DNA of 64,000 bases from Chitinophagaceae bacterium UBA1931 (lineage in GTDB: Bacteria; Bacteroidota; Bacteroidia; Chitinophagales; Chitinophagaceae): contig DDFJ01000004.1 in NCBI GenBank assembly GCA_002337125.1, forward strand, positions 2,345,889 through 2,409,888, read 5' to 3'. The stretch's first letter is position 1, and each line of letters starts with the position of its first letter. Positions 59,421-64,000 of this stretch are shown here, one piece after another. The position numbers and the translations under genes were made by a program. Below the pieces are notes generated by a model. It made no database searches. It was not told where the DNA came from and saw nothing but the letters and a program-made list of their open reading frames with translations.

Positions 59421-62400
59421 ATGAAACCCAAGAATCCAATTCCTCTGACAGGTATTATCCTGTTCATGATGCTTTCTCTAACAGCAAAGTCCCAATCATT
59501 TGGTACGTATGCTTCTGCAGTCTGGATTTCAGATTGTAATCAAAGTAATTTCTATAATACATCAGGTTCCGGCGGCAGTCTTATTGGCCCGGCAGGAAAT
59601 GTATTTGATAACAACAACTTTGGTGCGCATACACAAAACTCAGGCACACTTATTTTGCGTGGAGGAGAAGTAAAAACATTTAAAACACCTGGCGTTGCCA
59701 ACGTGTGCAGCGTTAAAATGTATTACCGCATATATAAGCAAGGTGATGCACCCGGAAGCTTCAGTTCAATGGACCTGCCTTTTTATGATGATTGTAATGC
59801 ATCAAATCAATTTCCAACAGGAGGATCCTGTTCTACCGGTGATCAGAAATGGCAACGTGTAGTTGCAGATGGAACAACAACACCATACTCTCCAATTAAT
59901 CTTACGACTTACTCACCAGGAAATTATGTGCTGGAAGTTTATTATGATGCAACAGGATCATCTACATCAACAACGCTATGCAATGAAACAGTTGTATTGA
60001 ATAATGGCGGCAATAATTATAAAGCTACTTTTTCAATACAATCGCCTACAATATCAAGCACTAATCCTTCAACCTGTAATGGCACTGAAGGATCTATTAC
60101 ATTAAGTGGTTTAGTGGCTGGTACAACTTACCAAGTGAGTTATTATGATGATGGAGTACCTGTTGGACCAATAACTATTGTTGCTAACGGTTCAGGACAG
60201 GTTGTTGTGTCGGGATTAAATGCAGGACTTTATTCCGGTATTTCGTTCCAGGTAAATGGATGTACAACCAATTTATTTACAGGAATTATTTTATCGAACC
60301 CGATTTATGTTCCTTCATTTGCGCCTATCGCTCCTTTATGTGCAGGCGATACTCCACCAACATTACCAACAACATCATTAAATGGTATTACGGGTACATG
60401 GAGTCCTTCTGTAATCAGCAACACAGCGTCAGGCTCTTATACTTTTACACCAACATCTGGAACATGCGGTATTCCAATTACTATTAATGTTACGGTTAAT
60501 CAGAAAGCCACACCAACATTTTCATTCGGAACATCATTAACGATTTGTGCAGGCGGAACTGTACCAACATTACCAACAACATCAACAAATGGAATCACCG
60601 GTACATGGAGCCCAACTGTTGTTGATAACCAGAATTCAGGTACATATACATTTACACCGAACTCCGGACAATGTGCTAAATCAACAACATTTAGTGTAAC
60701 TGTTAATCCAAACATTACACCCACATTCGGTTTTGGAACATCGCTGAGTATTTGTGCTGGTGCAACAGCACCAACATTGCCAACAACATCAGGCAATGGC
60801 TACAGTGGTACATGGAGCCCATCGGTTATTGATAACCAAAATTCAGGAACATATACATTTACACCAACTGCAGGTCAGTGTGCAACTACAACATCGTTGA
60901 GTGTTACAGTGAATCCAAATGTTACACCAACATTTTCATTCGGAACATCATTAACGATTTGTGCAGGCGGAACTGTACCAACACTTCCAACAACATCAAG
61001 TAATGGTATAACCGGAACATGGAATCCTGCAACAGTAAGCAATCAATCATCCGGAACATATACGTTCACACCAACAGCTGGTCAGTGTGCAACAACAGCG
61101 ACCTTTACTGTAACAGTGAATGCGAACATCACTCCAGCCTTCAGCTTTGGAACATCACTCACGATTTGTGCAGGAGGGAACGTTCCAACATTGGCAACGA
61201 CTTCAACTAATGGTATTACCGGTACGTGGAGTCCATCGGTAGTTGACAATCAGAATTCGGGTACGTATACATTTACACCAACAGCCGGACAGTGTGCAAC
61301 AACACAAACATTCAGTGTTGCCGTTAACCCAAATATTCTTCCAACATTCAGTTTTGGAACAACATTGACTATTTGTGCTGGAGGAACAGTGCCTACATTG
61401 CCAACAACATCAGGTAATGGAATCACCGGAGCATGGAGCCCATCTGTAGTTGACAATCAGAATTCGGGAACATATACATTCACTCCAACTGCAGGTCAGT
61501 GTGCTACCACTGCAACATTTACAGTAACAGTGAATCCGAATGTAACACCAACATTCAGTTTCGGTACATCATTAACCATCTGCGCAGGCGGAACAGTGCC
61601 AACATTGCCAACAACATCAAGCGATGGAATTACCGGAACATGGAGTCCTGCAACAGTAAGCAATCAATCATCAGGAACATATACATTCACACCAACTGCT
61701 GGTCAGTGTGCAACAACACAAACATTTACTGTAACAGTCAATCCAAATATTCTTCCAACGTTCAGCTTTGGAACAACATTGACAATTTGTGCGGGCGGAA
61801 CAGTGCCAACACTTCCAACAACATCAACAAATGGAATTACGGGTACATGGAACCCATCTGTTGTTGACAATCAGAATTCAGGAACATATACATTCACACC
61901 AACTGCCGGCCAGTGTGCAACAACACAAACATTTACGGTAATAGTCAATCCAAATATTCTTCCAACGTTCAGTTTTGGAACAGAGCTGAGCATTTGTAAC
62001 GGCGCAACAGTTCCAACACTTCCAACAACATCAAGTAATGGAATTACTGGCACATGGAGTCCTGCAACTGTAAGCAATCAATCATCAGGAACATATACGT
62101 TCACGCCAACAGCTGGACAGTGTGCAACAACAGCAACTCTTTCTGTAACAGTGAATCCAAATGTTACACCAACATTCAGCTTCGGAACAACATTGACAAT
62201 CTGTGCAGGTGGAACAGTACCAACATTGCCGACAACATCAAGCAATGGAATTACCGGAACATGGAGTCCTGCAACAGTGAGCAATCAATCATCAGGAACT
62301 TATACATTCACGCCAACTGCTGGTCAGTGTGCAACAACACAAACATTTACTGTAACAGTCAATCCAAATATTCTTCCAACGTTCAGCTTTGGAACAACAT

Positions 62401-64000
62401 TGACCATTTGTGCAGGTGGAACAGTACCATCATTGCCAACAACATCAAGCAATGGAATTACCGGTACTTGGAGTCCGTCGGTTGTTGACAATCAAACATC
62501 AGGAACGTACACATTCACACCAACAGCTGGTCAGTGTGCAACAACAGCAACATTTGCTGTTACAGTGAATCCAAACATTACACCAACGTTTAGTTTCGGA
62601 ACGTCAATGAATATTTGTAACGGAGCAACTGCACCAACATTGCCAACAACATCAGGCAATGGAGTTACCGGTACGTGGAGTCCGTCAACAATCAGTAATC
62701 AAACATCAGGAACCTATACATTCACACCAACAACAGGTCAGTGTGCAACTACAACTACCTTGTCAGTAACAGTGAATGCGAATGTTACGCCAACATTCAG
62801 TTTTGGAACAACATTGGCAATTTGCGCAGGTGGAACAGTTCCAACATTGCCAACAACATCAAGCAATGGAATTACCGGAACCTGGAGTCCTGCAACAGTA
62901 AGTAATCAAACAACAGGAACCTATACATTCACGCCAACTGCAGGTCAATGTGCAACCACAGCAACATATACAGTAACAGTAACACCAAATGTTACACCTG
63001 CATTCAGCTTTGGTAAAACATTAAGCATCTGTACAGGTGGCACTGTTCCAACATTACCAGGAACTTCCGATAACGGAATTACCGGAACATGGAATCCTGC
63101 AACAGTTGATAACCAGAACTCAGCAACTTATACATTCACACCAACAGCTGGTCAATGTGCTAATATTGCAACGTTTGCTGTAACAGTAAACCCGATTGTT
63201 ACACCAACCTTCAGTTTTGGAACAACATTAGCAATCTGTGCAGGTGGAACAGTTCCGGCATTAGTAACAACATCATCCAATGGTGTAACCGGAACATGGA
63301 GTCCTGCAACAGTAAGCAACCAGGCATCAGGTACCTATACATTCACAGCAACTGCTGGTCAATGTGCAACAACACAAACATTTACTGTAACAGTAACTCC
63401 TAATACAGTTCCTTCATTCAGCTTTGGTACAACATTAAGTATCTGCACTGGCGGAACAGTACCAACACTTCCAACATCATCAACAAACGGTGTAACCGGT
63501 ACATGGAGCCCGGCAACAGTAAGTAATCAAACTTCCGGAACATATACATTCACACCAACAGCAGGTCAGTGTGCAACAACACAAACATTTACTGTAACGG
63601 TGAATGCAATTGTAACACCAACCTTCAGCTTTGGTACATCACAATCAATTTGTATCGGGGCAACGGTTCCAACATTGGTAACAACATCAACAAACGGTGT
63701 AACCGGTACATGGAGCCCGGCAACAGTAAGTAATCAGACTTCAGGAACCTATACATTCACTCCGTCTGCAGGTCAGTGTGCAACAACACAAACATTAGCA
63801 GTAGAAGTGAACCCGATTCCATTGTTAACGATAAGAGCAGACACAACAATCAATGATGGAGCAATCATGCCTGCTACTAATTTCATTACATCGCCTGCAG
63901 GTGTAACATTAGCATGGACAAATTCAAATACAGCTATTGGTCTTGCAGGAACAGGAACAGGCAATGTGCCATCATTCACTGGAATTAACAGGGGTAATGA
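59421..64000 (+). CDS. Very large secreted repeat protein (3' end outside window)
   Basis: The frame starts with ATG at 59421 and is open for 1526 codons to the right edge. The signal peptide (KNPIPLTGIILFMMLSLTAK, then SQ) predicts export. Residues 25-210 form a unique beta-rich head with Cys pairs. About 210-293 holds one distinct Ig/SprB-like module (STNPSTCNGTEGSITLSGL, with GLNAGLYSGISFQV). Then seventeen 69-residue repeats follow (from about residue 295 to 1467). After them begins a different module (LLTIRADTTINDG). Repeat units carry ITGTWSP, TYTFTPTAGQC and FTVTVNPN strands, typical of Bacteroidota adhesins. A type IX secretion C-terminal signal is expected outside the window. The function as adhesin or matrix protein is inferred. 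Confidence 0.9.
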   Translation, partial: MKPKNPIPLTGIILFMMLSLTAKSQSFGTYASAVWISDCNQSNFYNTSGSGGSLIGPAGNVFDNNNFGAHTQNSGTLILRGGEVKTFKTPGVANVCSVKMYYRIYKQGDAPGSFSSMDLPFYDDCNASNQFPTGGSCSTGDQKWQRVVADGTTTPYSPINLTTYSPGNYVLEVYYDATGSSTSTTLCNETVVLNNGGNNYKATFSIQSPTISSTNPSTCNGTEGSITLSGLVAGTTYQVSYYDDGVPVGPITIVANGSGQVVVSGLNAGLYSGISFQVNGCTTNLFTGIILSNPIYVPSFAPIAPLCAGDTPPTLPTTSLNGITGTWSPSVISNTASGSYTFTPTSGTCGIPITINVTVNQKATPTFSFGTSLTICAGGTVPTLPTTSTNGITGTWSPTVVDNQNSGTYTFTPNSGQCAKSTTFSVTVNPNITPTFGFGTSLSICAGATAPTLPTTSGNGYSGTWSPSVIDNQNSGTYTFTPTAGQCATTTSLSVTVNPNVTPTFSFGTSLTICAGGTVPTLPTTSSNGITGTWNPATVSNQSSGTYTFTPTAGQCATTATFTVTVNANITPAFSFGTSLTICAGGNVPTLATTSTNGITGTWSPSVVDNQNSGTYTFTPTAGQCATTQTFSVAVNPNILPTFSFGTTLTICAGGTVPTLPTTSGNGITGAWSPSVVDNQNSGTYTFTPTAGQCATTATFTVTVNPNVTPTFSFGTSLTICAGGTVPTLPTTSSDGITGTWSPATVSNQSSGTYTFTPTAGQCATTQTFTVTVNPNILPTFSFGTTLTICAGGTVPTLPTTSTNGITGTWNPSVVDNQNSGTYTFTPTAGQCATTQTFTVIVNPNILPTFSFGTELSICNGATVPTLPTTSSNGITGTWSPATVSNQSSGTYTFTPTAGQCATTATLSVTVNPNVTPTFSFGTTLTICAGGTVPTLPTTSSNGITGTWSPATVSNQSSGTYTFTPTAGQCATTQTFTVTVNPNILPTFSFGTTLTICAGGTVPSLPTTSSNGITGTWSPSVVDNQTSGTYTFTPTAGQCATTATFAVTVNPNITPTFSFGTSMNICNGATAPTLPTTSGNGVTGTWSPSTISNQTSGTYTFTPTTGQCATTTTLSVTVNANVTPTFSFGTTLAICAGGTVPTLPTTSSNGITGTWSPATVSNQTTGTYTFTPTAGQCATTATYTVTVTPNVTPAFSFGKTLSICTGGTVPTLPGTSDNGITGTWNPATVDNQNSATYTFTPTAGQCANIATFAVTVNPIVTPTFSFGTTLAICAGGTVPALVTTSSNGVTGTWSPATVSNQASGTYTFTATAGQCATTQTFTVTVTPNTVPSFSFGTTLSICTGGTVPTLPTSSTNGVTGTWSPATVSNQTSGTYTFTPTAGQCATTQTFTVTVNAIVTPTFSFGTSQSICIGATVPTLVTTSTNGVTGTWSPATVSNQTSGTYTFTPSAGQCATTQTLAVEVNPIPLLTIRADTTINDGAIMPATNFITSPAGVTLAWTNSNTAIGLAGTGTGNVPSFTGINRGN
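60303..63821 (+). repeat. Seventeen tandem 207-bp repeats inside the large gene
   Basis: Unit starts are spaced by exactly 207 bases: for example 60510 (unit 2) and 63615 (unit 17) differ by 15 x 207. Unit 1 is the most divergent. The central units are nearly identical over long stretches: 61692-61783 (92 bases) equals 62313-62404, exactly three units (621 bases) apart. Every third unit shares variants (ATVSNQ in units 4, 7, 10, 13; VVDNQ in 5, 8, 11; GATAP/GATVP in 3, 9, 12), showing a higher-order period of three. No frameshift was seen. Confidence 0.92.

Noticed and set aside
60500..62284. Minus-strand frames rich in VPTLP-like mirror text (for example 61871-62077) and plus-strand frames starting MESCN (61019-61210, 62054-62488)
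   Set aside because: They are other-frame readings of the 207-bp repeat array. The real frame starts at 59421 and is open to the window end.
60303..63821. Regularly spaced repeat as a CRISPR array
   Set aside because: The repeat is 207 bases, degenerate, in frame and coding. There are no short spacers and no cas genes.

Overview
The window looks like a chromosomal segment of an aerobic Bacteroidota bacterium, most likely of the Chitinophagaceae type. The evidence is: a Bacteroidota-style arginine pathway built on an N-acylornithine carbamoyltransferase; an alternative complex III (Act) operon followed by an aa3-type oxidase operon; many candidate TAnnTTTG promoter boxes; and several TTG or GTG starts with A-rich upstream regions rather than clear Shine-Dalgarno sites. 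The taxonomic placement is inferred from gene content and order, not from a marker tree.

Layout. 1-2.2 kb: the 3' end of a group 4 (Ech/NuoCD-like) [NiFe] hydrogenase operon with its own hypA. 2.2-11.8 kb: a one-direction arginine operon (GNAT acyltransferase, argG, argC, argD, N-acylornithine carbamoyltransferase, argB, argE-like deacylase, argH). It is interrupted twice by small four-helix-bundle (23S IVS/S23-type) genes, each enclosed by its own imperfect inverted repeat. 11.9-22.5 kb: accessory genes, namely a TonB-plug-like secreted protein, two VOC proteins, a Mg2+ P-type ATPase, tRNA-Lys and tRNA-Gln, an esterase, a sulfatase, a YjdI/YjdJ-like pair and a predicted beta-barrel protein. 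22.5-33.2 kb: a complete group 1 membrane-bound uptake [NiFe] hydrogenase (small and large subunits, cytochrome b, maturation protease) on the minus strand, divergent from a hypA-B-F-C-D-E operon on the plus strand. 33.3-37 kb: acyl-CoA dehydrogenase with its ETF. 37-43 kb: mixed housekeeping and hypothetical genes (HD domain, YitT, purN). 43.2-51.9 kb: actABCDEF. 52.1-59.2 kb: aa3 oxidase (cox2, cox1, heme O synthase, two cox3-like genes, cox4, SCO, DUF420). 59.4-64 kb: the 5' part of a very large secreted protein with seventeen 69-residue repeats, running off the right edge.

How it fits together. The group 1 hydrogenase small subunit carries the six-cysteine proximal-cluster signature of O2-tolerant enzymes. 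The same 40 kb encodes a quinol:cytochrome c oxidoreductase (Act) and an aa3 oxidase, so H2 oxidation through quinone to O2 is plausible. The group 4 hydrogenase at the left edge has a large subunit with no C-terminal extension, so it should not need a maturation protease. It keeps a private HypA, and no second hypBCDEF set is visible in the window.

Most interesting structure. The two S23-type genes inside the arginine operon are bounded by inverted repeats that touch or nearly touch their start and stop codons. This resembles the architecture of 23S rRNA intervening sequences, but here it sits in an mRNA. A third gap in the same operon holds a perfect 15-bp hairpin of similar composition with no gene inside.
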